Below the pieces are notes generated by a model that worked only from the letters and a program-made list of their open reading frames with translations, was not told where the DNA came from and did no database searches. This document shows, one piece after another, positions 1-10,378 of a stretch of 64,000 nt of DNA (its first letter is position 1; every line of letters starts with the position of its first letter). The stretch is from positions 1,054,001 to 1,118,000 of the forward strand of contig JARGSG010000189.1 in the NCBI GenBank assembly GCA_030374805.1. Direction: 5' to 3'. The position numbers and the translations under genes are program-made. The stretch is from Gracilaria gracilis. Lineage: Eukaryota > Rhodophyta > Florideophyceae > Gracilariales > Gracilariaceae.

Positions 1-886
1 ATTCAGTAGCTGCCCGCTCGGTGTCAGGCATAAAAAGCAATCGATTGATGAAGTCCAACACGGTAATAAACGATGTTGAGAAGAGTGTTTAGAGTCGTAA
101 TCTACGTCCGGTAGAAGACAAGTTCAAGACGAATTCCAGGTACAGGGTAGCGTTTTACCGTTGTATCTACCAAGGGTACCGTTGTATCTGTCTTCGTAAT
201 ACGAAGTTCTCATAGCTCAGAATGTTTTAGCAGCTATCCGATTACCCAAATGATACGATGCCAGTATCCTAGGTAGCCGTGGATGGGGGTGGGCAGAACA
301 ACACGTATTACAGGTTTTTGAAATGTGGAAGCTCGTATCAAGAAGCAGACACACTCGGATTCGGTGCCGCACCCGGTGCGTTACAATCTTCTTGGCACTT
401 TGCTTGCTTCTGCTGTCGTCAGCATTTGTTGTTGAGAACGCCCCACACAGCTCCCAAAGAAACGGAGATTTTACTCGAGCGTGCACTTGGGTATCTACTG
501 GTCATATTCTGTTGTTCCGTCCAACTGGAAGTGCTTGCGAGGAGCGTGCACCACGTTGGCGATCCGCAACGCGCGCGAGATCTGCTTGGTTGAGTTGCAC
601 GTGGGAGAGATACAGCGACGCGCAAATATAGCTGGTCGCGTAGTGCGCGGCAGCACTGTCATTCGAAAAGCGGCACGAACGTCGCGCGCCAACTCATCCA
701 TAGATATTGACACCAGCGTTGGCGGAAACGAGTGTGGACTCATTCAGGAACGAAGATCTGTTGAACAACAGCTTCTGTCATACGCACGCAACAACGGTTT
801 CTCAAATAAGGGGCAGGATAGCAATCTGGGCGTTATTCTTAGGAGTTGCAGAAACGGTGAAGTTTTGATTGAGAGTGTTGACAGTA
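1..886. other. no convincing gene
   Basis: No protein reading frame here looks coding; the longest open frame begins with GTG and has no recognisable family. The stretch carries TATCTA-type motifs and a GGTACCGTTG-like site around 150-190, features that recur in other intergenic regions of this window. It may hold the promoter of the zinc-knuckle gene that follows. Confidence 0.5.
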
Positions 887-1654
887 ATGATGAGCTCACC
901 ACCAGACGCAGAGCTGACAGGTGTTGGAACAATGTCGCGCATGCGCGAACGCGATGCGGACGACAGCTCGGCTGCGTGCAGCAGCAGTGGGGATGACGAC
1001 GGACTTGGCGAGGAGGAGCAGGTGCAGTTGGACAAACAGATCAGTCAGGGCAGTGCTGACGTACTTCAGAAAGACGCTCGATATTTTACAATGACGAACG
1101 TGGTATGTTCGTTTTGCGGGTTAAAAGGGCACATGTCGTATGACTGCGCGGAGGAAGAAGAGGAGCTGAGGTGCTATTTGTGTGGTGGAAAAGGGCATTC
1201 GAGCCGTGAGTGTCCGGGCGAAACGTGTCACTTGTGCAAGAAAGCTGGACACCGCGCACGAGATTGTACGATGAAGGGAATGAAACGGAGAGTTCGGCGT
1301 AGGTGCGGTCCGCCGCGAGATTTGGTGATGAGTTGCTACGTGTGCGGTAAGGATGGGCACCTGGACTGCAGCGTTGAGGGTATGGCGTGTGGCACGCTGT
1401 CGTGTTTCAACTGCGGCGCGTCTGGGCACAATGGGGCGAACTGTAATATGCCGTCGGCTGATAAGATGGTATCTGTGGTGCTGGAGATGGAAAAGAATCG
1501 CAAGGCGCAGCGAATGGCGGAACGTAAGAAGAAGAAGGGGAAGTGGGAAGGAAACGAGGATGGAACGAGGCGCGAGGAGACGGAGGCCGAGGAATGCGAG
1601 CGGTTCAGGGAGACGCTGATGGAACTTTCAATGCAAAGGCGGTTCAAACGTTGA
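887..1654 (+). CDS. Air1/Air2-like CCHC zinc-knuckle protein
   Basis: The protein has 255 aa and resembles the RNA-binding subunit of the nuclear TRAMP complex (yeast Air1/Air2, animal ZCCHC7), which feeds aberrant RNAs to the exosome. Zinc knuckles of the CX2CX4HX4C type begin near residues 74, 96, 114 and 183. A fourth, at about 160, is shortened to CX2CX4HX2C. The order (three close knuckles, a basic RRVRRRC segment, then two more) and the 'RYF' residues before the first knuckle match the Air layout. An acidic Ser-rich N-terminus precedes them and a Lys/Arg-rich helical tail follows. The open frame continues upstream without an ATG, so I chose ATG at 887; a second ATG lies at 890. Other CCHC proteins (CNBP-like) are the alternative, but the RYF segment and the spacing favour Air. 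Confidence 0.8.
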   Translation: MMSSPPDAELTGVGTMSRMRERDADDSSAACSSSGDDDGLGEEEQVQLDKQISQGSADVLQKDARYFTMTNVVCSFCGLKGHMSYDCAEEEEELRCYLCGGKGHSSRECPGETCHLCKKAGHRARDCTMKGMKRRVRRRCGPPRDLVMSCYVCGKDGHLDCSVEGMACGTLSCFNCGASGHNGANCNMPSADKMVSVVLEMEKNRKAQRMAERKKKKGKWEGNEDGTRREETEAEECERFRETLMELSMQRRFKR

Positions 1655-2598
1655 TAGCTGAGCAACGAAATTTGTTTTATGACAGTTGGGGGTGTGTGGG
1701 AGCCAACGAGGAACTGGAGGTATTTTTGGGGGGAACGAGGGATGGACTGGGTTAGCCCGGGAAGTGCGGCATGGCGCGTTGCCACGGCGCCGCGCGTATG
1801 GCAACGGAAGAGGATGGGAGCAGCGCGTCGGACGAGGATTAATTTGCATGACTGTAAACGTGAGCGAGCGTTGCGGTTGGGCGTGGCGGTGGGGGGGGAG
1901 TGTTGGGGAGTGTAAATGAACGCGGCGCGAGAGCGCTCACCACGGGCAGCGCGCTCGACACGTGCGAGCACGGCGTGACGTTAGCGGCGGCGCGCTCCAC
2001 TACCTTCGCGGCGCCGCCGCGCGTGCCAGCGCGAAGCGAAGGCGGCGGCGGCGCGCGAAGCGAGCGCGTTTCGATCCAGCAATTGCTTTCCCCCGCCCAC
2101 AACGCGCTGCCGCAGATTTATGCGCCGCCACTGCGGCACGCACGCGCCGATGTAATTCATTTCTTTTCACGCGCGACGCGCGCGCAATCACTGCAATTCA
2201 GCGCGCCGTGTACGCGTGCGCGAAACGCGCCCATCATGGCCGCTGTAAGCGCCGCAAAGCGAAGCCATGCATTGCTGCTTTGGCGCGCGCCTTGCGTCTG
2301 CCGCCAACGCTGCTACGTGGCGTGCGTGCCGCGCGCGTGTCGCCGCTTCGCACCCCCAAACGCAACGCGCAAGTGTATTCCGACGCCTCCCGCTCGCTCC
2401 ACGCGCCCATATTAAAGTTAAGTTACAAGGGCAACCTTCGCGTCCGCTCGTGCACCCGACTCGCGCGTCGCCGCCCGTCTCCGATCGCTGCCGCTTTCGC
2501 TCCGACCCCCCGACACCCCCCCCTCCTCCCCCAACCCTCCACTCCTCTCCCCCGTGCCACCGCCCCTTCCGCCTGTCCGCTCCCCCGCCCCCACCCCC
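1655..2598. promoter_or_regulatory. GC-rich intergenic region upstream of the C2H2 gene
   Basis: No gene is seen. The stretch is extremely GC-rich with many GCGC, CGCCG and GAAGCG words. Long accidental open frames result from composition. An AT-rich interruption (about 2410-2425) lies roughly 180 bp before the next ATG, where a core promoter could sit. Confidence 0.4.
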
Positions 2599-4353
2599 AT
2601 GGCGGTCCCCTCGCTCCCGCCCGCGCCCTCTTCCTCCTCCCTCGCCACGCGCATGATCGCCCACTACCTCAAGGTGCCCGGCGTGAGAGACTGGCTCTTC
2701 AACCGCAACCCCACCCCCTCCGCGAACGCCCTCCCGCTCGCCACCGCCTTCAGTTATGCATGCATGTACTACTCGGCCGCTACTGCCCCGCGTACTCCCC
2801 CGCCCTATGCTCTGCCCGAGCCGTACCTCGACTTTGGCGACGTGCTGCTCTGGCAACACGTCTACGATGGCATCGCCGTGGGCAATCTGTACAACAAGAA
2901 GGAGCGTCACGCCCTGGCCCACGTGCGCGACTCCGTTTTGCACTCCACCCGCCTCTCCAGCCGCCCTCGCAAGCGAAACTTCGCCGCCGACCTGCGTGTT
3001 GACCATCTGGAGCTCGTAGAGTTTGCCTGGATGAGCGACGACAGTCTTATCATCGCGTGCAGGCGACTGCATAAGCCGTCCGCCGCACATCACAATCGAC
3101 TCGTACTTTCTTGCGACATCATCTGCTACGATGTGCTGCCGCCACATCAGCCGCTCACGTCGCCGCTGCTCACCATGGTGCTCCGCGAGCGCCCTACGGT
3201 GTGTCACTTTTGTGGAGTACGCGGTATTCGCCAGTGCGCCTGTCCGCCGTCGTTCAAGAGCAGGGCGCCGGCCCACGCCGAACAAACCTTCTCCTACCCG
3301 TCACCCAACATGTCTTTGCACCACCCGCCAAACTCAGAACGTCTTATTGAAGCATGGCTGGCGTTTTGTAAGCGACTGTTCTCGTTCGCTCAAAGCGGTT
3401 CGTTCTTCGTTGAGATGTATCGTCATCTGCCTCAAGCACGGACAAAGCTTTTCTACAGCCCGCCTAACCCTATCCCGTATCAGTTTGTGTGCGGTGACCG
3501 CTCAGAGACGCTGCAGCTACTCAGTCTGTACGTACGGCGCGTACGGCTTTGTCAGAGACTGTTGATGGCCGAATCGCGACTACAAAGCGCTCAGCAACAG
3601 TTTGTACAGTACACAGTCAAGCCATCACAGAACAAGCTGCTTGAAAAAGATCATAAGGTACCGGCAAACAACGCGCCAAACGCACCGTATAGCCAAAGCG
3701 ACACACACGGTGTGGTTCCTTCGCTGGCGGGGCATCAGCTAGAACAACAGTTTCTGATGCAACTCGATGCAGACGCGCTACTAGGAAGACTGTCGGATGA
3801 CGGAAGTAGTCCGAGCCCAAGCACGACCGTGACGGGGAATTCACCCACGTCATCGGTTCATGATGCGGGCGTGCGCGTTAACAACGTTGAAACAGACGTC
3901 AGCGACGCCTTGCTGGCAGCGTTGGCGCCGACGATAAGTGCCAGCGATATTGTGGCATCGACGCCAAACGGTGGCATGCAGATATCGCAGTGGAATGGAG
4001 GCACGACGGCGCTGGGGGCGACGAGTGCTGTGGGCACGGACGTGGTGACAACAGGGGTTGCGAGTGAGGAGGGCGGCGCGAACGCGTCGCGTCGAATGAC
4101 AACGGACAAGGAGGTGAGACGGTACATCACGTGCGACGCGCAGAATGTACCGGCGTGTCGAAAGTGTGGACATCGCTTTCAGAAGCGAGGCAATCTGATC
4201 CGCCATATTCAGGCGGTACATCTCAAGTTGAAGCCGTTCATTTGTACGTTTTGCTCCGCGAGATTCGGATACAAGACGCATCTTAAGAGACATCAACAAA
4301 AGCACACCCGAACGGCGCACGAGGACGTGACGTTGTTTCAGGTGCACGCGTGA
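2599..4353 (+). CDS. C2H2 zinc-finger protein with a conserved-looking N-terminal region
   Basis: The protein has 584 aa, with two adjacent classical C2H2 fingers close to the C-terminus. The first starts at Cys520 (CX2CX12HX4H) and the second at about 548 (CX2CX12HX3H), joined by an 'LKPFIC' linker typical of DNA-binding finger pairs. The N-terminal ~300 residues are rich in Trp, Tyr and hydrophobics and look folded; they include a CX2CX6CXC cluster near residue 205 that could bind zinc. The middle is Ser/Thr/Gly-rich and probably disordered. I picked the first in-frame ATG, because the open frame begins earlier only at a GTG in Pro-rich sequence. It is probably a transcription factor; its targets are unknown. 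I do not recognise the N-terminal region. Confidence 0.8.
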   Translation: MAVPSLPPAPSSSSLATRMIAHYLKVPGVRDWLFNRNPTPSANALPLATAFSYACMYYSAATAPRTPPPYALPEPYLDFGDVLLWQHVYDGIAVGNLYNKKERHALAHVRDSVLHSTRLSSRPRKRNFAADLRVDHLELVEFAWMSDDSLIIACRRLHKPSAAHHNRLVLSCDIICYDVLPPHQPLTSPLLTMVLRERPTVCHFCGVRGIRQCACPPSFKSRAPAHAEQTFSYPSPNMSLHHPPNSERLIEAWLAFCKRLFSFAQSGSFFVEMYRHLPQARTKLFYSPPNPIPYQFVCGDRSETLQLLSLYVRRVRLCQRLLMAESRLQSAQQQFVQYTVKPSQNKLLEKDHKVPANNAPNAPYSQSDTHGVVPSLAGHQLEQQFLMQLDADALLGRLSDDGSSPSPSTTVTGNSPTSSVHDAGVRVNNVETDVSDALLAALAPTISASDIVASTPNGGMQISQWNGGTTALGATSAVGTDVVTTGVASEEGGANASRRMTTDKEVRRYITCDAQNVPACRKCGHRFQKRGNLIRHIQAVHLKLKPFICTFCSARFGYKTHLKRHQQKHTRTAHEDVTLFQVHA

Positions 4354-5130
4354 GAGTTTTTAACGGTAGAGCGGATGGTGGCCCCTTTTTTTGCGTTTAA
4401 ACTAACTTGGAGGCTTATAAGTGTTGAGAGAGATTGTGGGGGCGGTGATCTAATTGCTCGCGGCTGGCGCACGCTCGCTCTGCCTCACGCTGTATTCGAG
4501 CACGCGCGCGAGAGCACTGGGCGCGCGCACTGCGGTTTGCTTTTGCTCGCGGCTGGGCGCACGCGAGGCGGTACGCGCAGGTGTGCTGTGGTAGGCTGTT
4601 GGCAAGCTGGCGCGGCGCGCGGCGGTTGACGCAAGCAAATTGATGTGGCGTTAGTTTCGGAGCGCCACGTTGCGGAGCGAAGGGGATGTTGGCACATAAT
4701 GTTAGCGTGAAGTTGCACGCCGCGTTGGAAAGCGGCACGGGTGGTGTTGGATGCATGAGCAAGCACGAGTAGGGCTCGTTGCATGGTTCCACCGCGCGGC
4801 TGGCGCGCGCGTTGAATTGACTGAGCAAGCACGCACACTATCTAGATACACTCAGCATGATGATGAGCAAGCGCAGCGCCACTCGAGAGCGGCGGCAACG
4901 GCGGAGGTGCGACGCGCGGGCGCGGCGCGCGCGTGACGGTGACGTCAGTGCGGTGGAAGCGCCTTCAAACGCGACCCATGTGCAGTGTACCAACTGTACA
5001 ACAACGGACGCGCCGTGCCAAGTTGGCTGCCTGCGGCTGCTGTTGCAACTTGTCTCCGCCCGCCGCGCGCTGGAAAAATACAAGCGTCGCCATTGGCGCG
5101 TGCGGGCGCCTCCGCCACTTGCGCCTCATA
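4354..5130. other. intergenic region
   Basis: No supported gene. The start is AT-rich and the remainder GC-rich, with GAGCAAGCACG-like words repeated several times. At 4839-4848 there is a perfect TATCTAGATA palindrome, one form of the TATCTA motif seen in many other intergenic regions of the window. The stretch lies between two convergent 3' ends, so it may be mostly 3' flanking sequence. Confidence 0.4.
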
Positions 5131-6090
5131 TTATTCGCGCTGTCGTACCCCCGACGCGCTGTAGCGCCCGCTGCTCTGGTCCACGCGCTCGCCCGTCGTC
5201 TCGTCGAAGAACTTGTTCTTCCGCATGCCCAGCGCAAAGCCCGTCAGTAGCTGGTACGCCGCCTTGGGCACCGTCAGAAACTTGATGTACGTATTCTGCC
5301 GATCGTACGTCAACACCGATCGCATGCGTGGCACCAGATACTCTGCAACCGTGTGCGGCTCCTCTGCTAGCAAGTTGAAGATGCGTCTCGACGAGCGCTC
5401 AACGTTCTCGCCCAGCAGCAGGTCGGTGAGCACCATGCCCGGCGACAGGCAATGGAAGCGACAAAACGCCGCCGCACATTCCTTGTTGAGCGTCTTGACC
5501 AGCTGCGGCACGCTACGTTTCGTCGCGCCGTACGCTGCGTACGTCGCGGTAGCATTACCAATCGTCCCACTTCCATCCATGACAAACACATGAACGCGCC
5601 GTTGCTGCGCGTCAGCAATGCGCACTGCCTCCCTCGCACAGAACAGTGACCCTAACAAGTTGGTGGCCACGACGTTCCGCAAATCGTCTGGCTGCGCGTC
5701 CCGCAGCGCTGCGCGCTTGCCCACCGTGCCGGCATTGCAGATGAAGGCGTCCACTGACGGCAGGTTGCGCGTAGCAAACTCGGCCAGTTTGGCCACCTGT
5801 TGCTCATCGCTCACATCTGCCACGCAGCCAAACACTTTGGCGCCCGGGTGGTCGGCCTGCAACCACTCCACTGTGTTGCGCACGGCGTCGGCTGTACGCG
5901 ACGACACCACCACGGCGTCGTTCTCGCCAACAAATTGTCGAGCCAGCGCACGCCCGACACCCTTGGTAGAACCAGTGATCACTATGCCGAAGTTGCGCGT
6001 CATAACGGCGCCGCCGCGGGCGCGCGCGCGCCGATCGCGCCCACGCGCGAGCGCTCTCAACAAGGGCGCGGGCACGAAAGCCGCGCTCAT
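5131..6090 (-). CDS. NYC1/NOL-like short-chain dehydrogenase/reductase
   Basis: This 319-aa Rossmann-fold SDR carries the cofactor motif TGSTKGVG (near residue 40), the NAG motif in 'ICNAGTVG', a catalytic Ser in 'MDGSGTIG' and YxxxK in 'YGATK'. The region after the active site ('SPGMVLTDLLL', 'FNLLAEEPHTVAEYLVPRM') is the diagnostic segment of plant NYC1 and NOL, which reduce chlorophyll b to 7-hydroxymethyl chlorophyll a in thylakoids. An Arg/Ala-rich N-terminus of about 30 residues could be a short transit peptide. The ATG at 6090 is the first in frame, and an internal ATG right before 'TRNFGIVITG' is an alternative start. No membrane helices are seen, so it is closer to NOL. If the host is a red alga lacking chlorophyll b, the substrate must differ; that is inference. 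Confidence 0.85.
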   Translation of the reverse strand: MSAAFVPAPLLRALARGRDRRARARGGAVMTRNFGIVITGSTKGVGRALARQFVGENDAVVVSSRTADAVRNTVEWLQADHPGAKVFGCVADVSDEQQVAKLAEFATRNLPSVDAFICNAGTVGKRAALRDAQPDDLRNVVATNLLGSLFCAREAVRIADAQQRRVHVFVMDGSGTIGNATATYAAYGATKRSVPQLVKTLNKECAAAFCRFHCLSPGMVLTDLLLGENVERSSRRIFNLLAEEPHTVAEYLVPRMRSVLTYDRQNTYIKFLTVPKAAYQLLTGFALGMRKNKFFDETTGERVDQSSGRYSASGVRQRE

Positions 6091-6750
6091 GACGGAGATC
6101 CGCTGGCGCCAATACGCGCGCAATTGGCGGCGACGGGCGCATGCGCGCAAGTCGAGCGGTACAGTAGTAAAGGCGCGCGCGCGACGACCACGCACACGCG
6201 CTGCATACAGCGCGGTGGCGGCCCCCTTTTGGCGCGCGCGCCAGGCGCCTTTTCTTGGCGCCCCATGCGCCGCGCCGCCCGCCGCGCCTGCCGCCCCAAT
6301 CGCTCACCGTCAAGCGCAGCTCCCCCCCACCGACGCTCCAACAACACGTCCGCGCCGCGTGCTTGCCCGCACCGTCCGCGCGTTCCCCCTCCGCCTCTGC
6401 CACCGCCCATTCCCCGACCGTGCTTCTTCTCCCCCGCGCCCTTCCCCCCCCCCTCCGCCTCTTTCCTTTTCAAGCTTACCGTACTTTTACCTCCTTGGCA
6501 AATTTCCTACACACCCACCCCCCTTCTCCCGCCCCCTCCGCCCCCCCTACACCGCGCCGCCGCCTACCGCGCCAATCTCGCCCCTCGCTGCAGCTTGCGC
6601 TCACTCCTGCTTGTCGCGTGCACCCGACGCATGATCCTTCCGCCGGCCCGCCTCATTATCGCCCTTCCTCGTCTGCCCTCGTGAACCCCGTACTGCACTG
6701 CCGCTGCGCGTTCCCCCTCCCACCACATCCCCACATCCACCTAACTATCT
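6091..6750. promoter_or_regulatory. divergent promoter region between the SDR and KH-protein genes
   Basis: The two flanking genes are transcribed away from each other, so this 660-bp stretch should contain both promoters. It is GC-rich on the SDR side and then strongly pyrimidine-rich (C/T tracts, about 6380-6560) toward the KH gene, which suits a 5' leader. A CTATCTATGG sequence overlaps the KH start codon. No extra gene is supported. Confidence 0.5.
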
Positions 6751-9096
6751 ATGGCTCAAGTTGCAGCCGACGAGGCAACCTCCACCACCAACGCTACTCT
6801 CCCCGTCGCCTCCGTCGCCTCCGATCCCCCCTCCACAAAGCACCCCGCTCTCTCGCTCCGCCCCATGGATCGCGACCCCGCCTCGCAACCCGCCACAAAG
6901 CCCGCCCATCTCGAGCTCGACACCCCCGCCATCCCGCCGTCCACGCAAAGTCAGTCGCATGCTTCAACTGCCCACGCCAACGGCTCCTCGTCGCACGCTT
7001 CCGTCATGCACGAGTCACTACAAAACGCTCCGTCTGACACCCCTGTCACGCCGCCCGAGCATATCCTCCAACCGTCCGATGCCAACCACGTCGCCACACA
7101 GCTGCAATCTAATCTCCATCAACCGTCTGACTCGCATTCGCTGCAGCAACGCCCCGCCCCTAAACCGCACTCCTCGTCGGAGCCTTCCAATGCGCGCACC
7201 CAACCTCCGCAACCTAGTATCGAATCTGCGCCGCTTGACACTTCTCGCCCGTCGCATCAACCTCCACCTTTCAACATGGTGTCGTCTTTCAGTGACCTCT
7301 CTCTCAATGCTGCCATGGAATATCCCTCGCTGCCAATCATGCCAATTCCGCCTCAGCAAATCATCCCGATCAGTCCGCAGCATGCCGCCCAAGTAGCTCA
7401 ACAAAATCGTCGACACCATCATCAGCAGTCTATGCTGCACAATCAAAATCAACAGCACACCTTCCAGCTGTGGGTGCCACAAGAGCGCGTAGGAGCTGTT
7501 ATCGGCGGCCATGGTGCCGTCATACGCTCTCTGCAGGAAAAGTCCGGCGCCGCTATTCAAGTACACAACGACACTGTTCGTGCAGATCGCAAGCTTTTCA
7601 CTATTTTTGGCACCCGAGCCCAGTACGAAACCGCAGCTCAGCTTGTCAATGAAGTTGTGGAACGGCCCCGTCCATCCTCGCATTACCCTTCTCATCACAG
7701 CACCTCGATGGACCCTCGTTCACATTACTCATCCTCAATACAGTCTAGCAATCACATGTCAACAAAATCTTCTACTTCTGACATGTGTAAAACTGTCTAC
7801 GTGCCAACATCCTGTGTCGGTCTCGTAATAGGTCGCAATGGGGAAACTATAAAGAGCTTGCAAGATAGATCAGGTGCTGAAATCAAAGTCACTCCGGACA
7901 GAAAGGCCACTCCAGGCTCAGATGACCGTTCCATCCTCATATCTGGAACAGAAGAAGCCATTGCTACCGCGCATCAGCTTGTGTCGGAGATTGTTAACGA
8001 TGCTCGTTCAAGGCGTCCCTCGCAGCACGGAGGTTTGTCGGCGAGTTCTACTTACAAAGGGCAGCCAGTGTTCATGGAAACACTGGCTGTTCCAAACGAA
8101 AAGGTGGGTCTTATCATAGGGAAGAAGGGAATAACCATTCGAGAGTTGCAGATGAAGTCGGGCGCCAGCATCCAAGTTGCAAAGGACGACAACAGCGTGC
8201 GCAGCGACGGCAGTCGCCCCATCACCATAACGGGATCTAGGGCTCAAGTGGAGGATGCCAAGGCCATGATTGCGAACAAGATCAACGTGAACATGCTTAC
8301 TACCATACATCCCCCTACTACTTTTCAATCCCCGCTGGTTGGCACACATGGCTTACCGCTAGCACCGGGCCAGCCGTCTGGTCTGCAGTACGTCATGCCA
8401 AACGTCTACGACGCGGAGTATTCCAATGGCCAAATGCATACGTTTTCTCCAGTCGTTGACATTACTGACCCCAATAACTCCCATAGTCGCCATCCAATGG
8501 CTTATATGCCATATTTTGGATATAACAATGTGGCGCCATTGCCACAACCTCGCCAGTTTCCACAGCAGCCCACACAGATCCCTTTCAACCCCGCATTACA
8601 TCAATCTCAGCAACCCCCGTCTTCACAGCAGCAAGTTGTTCACGATCAGACTCCAGCACCAGGCCAGCCACAGGCGGAACAAGAATCACAACTACCACCT
8701 GCCATGGTTGCGCAGACACAGCAACAATTGGATGGTCTAACTCCTCCAGTAAACATGGTGGGAGGTGAAGCTAATCCGGGGTTCGTAATGTTTCCTTCAC
8801 ATCCGTTCCACCCGATGGCGTCTCAGATTCAGCATCAGCACATGTATTCGGGAATTGCAAACACGCGAGTGTTCCCTCGTGAGGCACATGCGCAAGCGCA
8901 GATGTTTGCACACGCACAGGCGCAAGCACAAGCACAGGCCCAAATGCACACGCAACCATTTGCCCAAGTTCAGCCTTTGAGCTCGGCGCCATCGAACGAG
9001 AACACGGAAGTGGGCTCTCACCTTGATCAACAATCCAACGAAACTGTCCAAAATTCAGCACCGATATCAAGTGAGATAGAGCAGCCAGACCGATAG
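6751..9096 (+). CDS. three-KH-domain RNA-binding protein (PCBP/Nova/FUBP type)
   Basis: The protein has 781 aa and three KH type-I domains in tandem, with GxxG loops GGHG (near 252), GRNG (near 361) and GKKG (near 457). Each sits in the pattern 'VGxxIGxxGxxIxxLQxxSGAxIxV'. KH proteins of this kind bind single-stranded pyrimidine-rich RNA or DNA and act in splicing, mRNA stability or transcription. The first ~230 residues are Pro/Ser/Thr-rich and disordered. The C-terminal ~260 residues are Gln/Pro/His-rich, with a low-complexity run of AQAQ dipeptides (about 710-740). The frame is intronless. Codon use shifts from GC-rich at the 5' end to more balanced across the KH domains. Which RNA targets it binds cannot be read from the sequence. 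Confidence 0.92.
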   Translation: MAQVAADEATSTTNATLPVASVASDPPSTKHPALSLRPMDRDPASQPATKPAHLELDTPAIPPSTQSQSHASTAHANGSSSHASVMHESLQNAPSDTPVTPPEHILQPSDANHVATQLQSNLHQPSDSHSLQQRPAPKPHSSSEPSNARTQPPQPSIESAPLDTSRPSHQPPPFNMVSSFSDLSLNAAMEYPSLPIMPIPPQQIIPISPQHAAQVAQQNRRHHHQQSMLHNQNQQHTFQLWVPQERVGAVIGGHGAVIRSLQEKSGAAIQVHNDTVRADRKLFTIFGTRAQYETAAQLVNEVVERPRPSSHYPSHHSTSMDPRSHYSSSIQSSNHMSTKSSTSDMCKTVYVPTSCVGLVIGRNGETIKSLQDRSGAEIKVTPDRKATPGSDDRSILISGTEEAIATAHQLVSEIVNDARSRRPSQHGGLSASSTYKGQPVFMETLAVPNEKVGLIIGKKGITIRELQMKSGASIQVAKDDNSVRSDGSRPITITGSRAQVEDAKAMIANKINVNMLTTIHPPTTFQSPLVGTHGLPLAPGQPSGLQYVMPNVYDAEYSNGQMHTFSPVVDITDPNNSHSRHPMAYMPYFGYNNVAPLPQPRQFPQQPTQIPFNPALHQSQQPPSSQQQVVHDQTPAPGQPQAEQESQLPPAMVAQTQQQLDGLTPPVNMVGGEANPGFVMFPSHPFHPMASQIQHQHMYSGIANTRVFPREAHAQAQMFAHAQAQAQAQAQMHTQPFAQVQPLSSAPSNENTEVGSHLDQQSNETVQNSAPISSEIEQPDR

Positions 9097-10378
9097 AGTG
9101 TGGCCAGTGCCATGTAGCTGGGATTCCAACTGACAACAAATGTGTAACTACGTCTCACAAGCCCTCTTTGTCACCATGTACATATGGTGAGCAGCGTCCT
9201 CTCCATGAGGCGGAATCTGCTCTCGGTCTTTGAAATTTGGCGCGTCCGACGGCGGAGGTAAACAGAGTAGATAGTCACATTCCGTAACGATAATCGTGCT
9301 CTGAATAAACCACCACGTCGAAGTTGTCGGTTTCCTCAAGGTTGTTCTTCAGTTTTGATGAATGACTCGAATTGCGTTCTGTTTGAACAAGCCTCGGAGT
9401 GACTCGCTCGCACGCCCGACGAGAGCTGCGTCGTCGGCGAGCGGCCAAACAGGAACGCAAGCACGCAAAGCTTGGCCCGCAGATTACGACTCTCACACCG
9501 AGCAGAGGTGGAAGACATGAACCATGTACAGCTGGCTTCACAGCATTGGTCACAAATTTTACCTTCGGGAGCGCATCAATGACAATGATGAGCAAGCATT
9601 ACGCTTGCGCCACCTTTTACGAAGGTAACAGTCACATTCGCCATCTTGATCACTGCTGATCATTGCAGCTTTCGCTGGTCAAGCTGCATCCTCGTCAACA
9701 ATATGATAAGGTATCTGTTGCAGACAACGCGGCCCTTACGACCGGGTAGATAGCTTTTTCGCTCTTACGCTATCGTAAGCGTTACAGGGCTGGAAAAGCT
9801 TTTCGACACTGTCTATGAAACAGGAAACAGGTGGAAGACATTTTTAGTCATACTAACTTCGTGTCTGAACCATCGCTTGTCATCGTTACTTTTTCCACGT
9901 GACGCTGACCGCTGACCTGATCTCTAACAACACGCCAAGAGCAGTTTGTGAACAACGCCGTCGCTGATGCTTCTGCTGTCCGCAAGGATTCACATACAGT
10001 AGGTGATCACAGTTGGCGTAGATGCAAGGGGTACCGACGGTACAAGGGCAACAATAGAACCGGTAACCGATTGATTACTGGATGGCTTCATCGCTTCTCT
10101 ATCTTTGAAGCAAACATTTTCCTTTCAAGTAATACTTGCTGGCCTGGGTAAACCTACAAATTTGTTCCATGTGGGCAAATATGGCAAAAGATTCATAGCC
10201 TGGCGTTTCTATTCGCATATCTGAGCGATACGTTCTTTCCATGGCTCACATAGCACAGCGTTTGTCACATTGTCCAGCATCGATCTCCAGCGATATCCGC
10301 TTCACGGCTACATGTATCTAAGGCCATTTGTGCTCTTCTGGTTTCGAAAAATGAGTTAGTTCAGTTGTTTAGCAAGCT
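9097..10378. other. intergenic region between convergent genes
   Basis: Nothing with coding character is seen over about 1.3 kb; short open frames on both strands lack family resemblance and begin at non-ATG codons. The composition is balanced and free of long repeats. It lies between the 3' ends of the KH and PEX3 genes, so it should hold the 3' UTRs. Confidence 0.5.

Noticed and set aside
481-996. Open frame of 171 codons before and overlapping the zinc-knuckle gene
   Set aside because: It starts with GTG, has no family resemblance and overlaps a well-supported gene in another frame.
1962-3002. Long plus-strand frame of 346 codons
   Set aside because: Arg/Ala-rich translation typical of GC-rich DNA; it overlaps the C2H2 gene in another frame.
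2188-3285. Minus-strand frame of 365 codons opposite the C2H2 gene
   Set aside because: Gly/Arg-rich compositional shadow of the coding strand.
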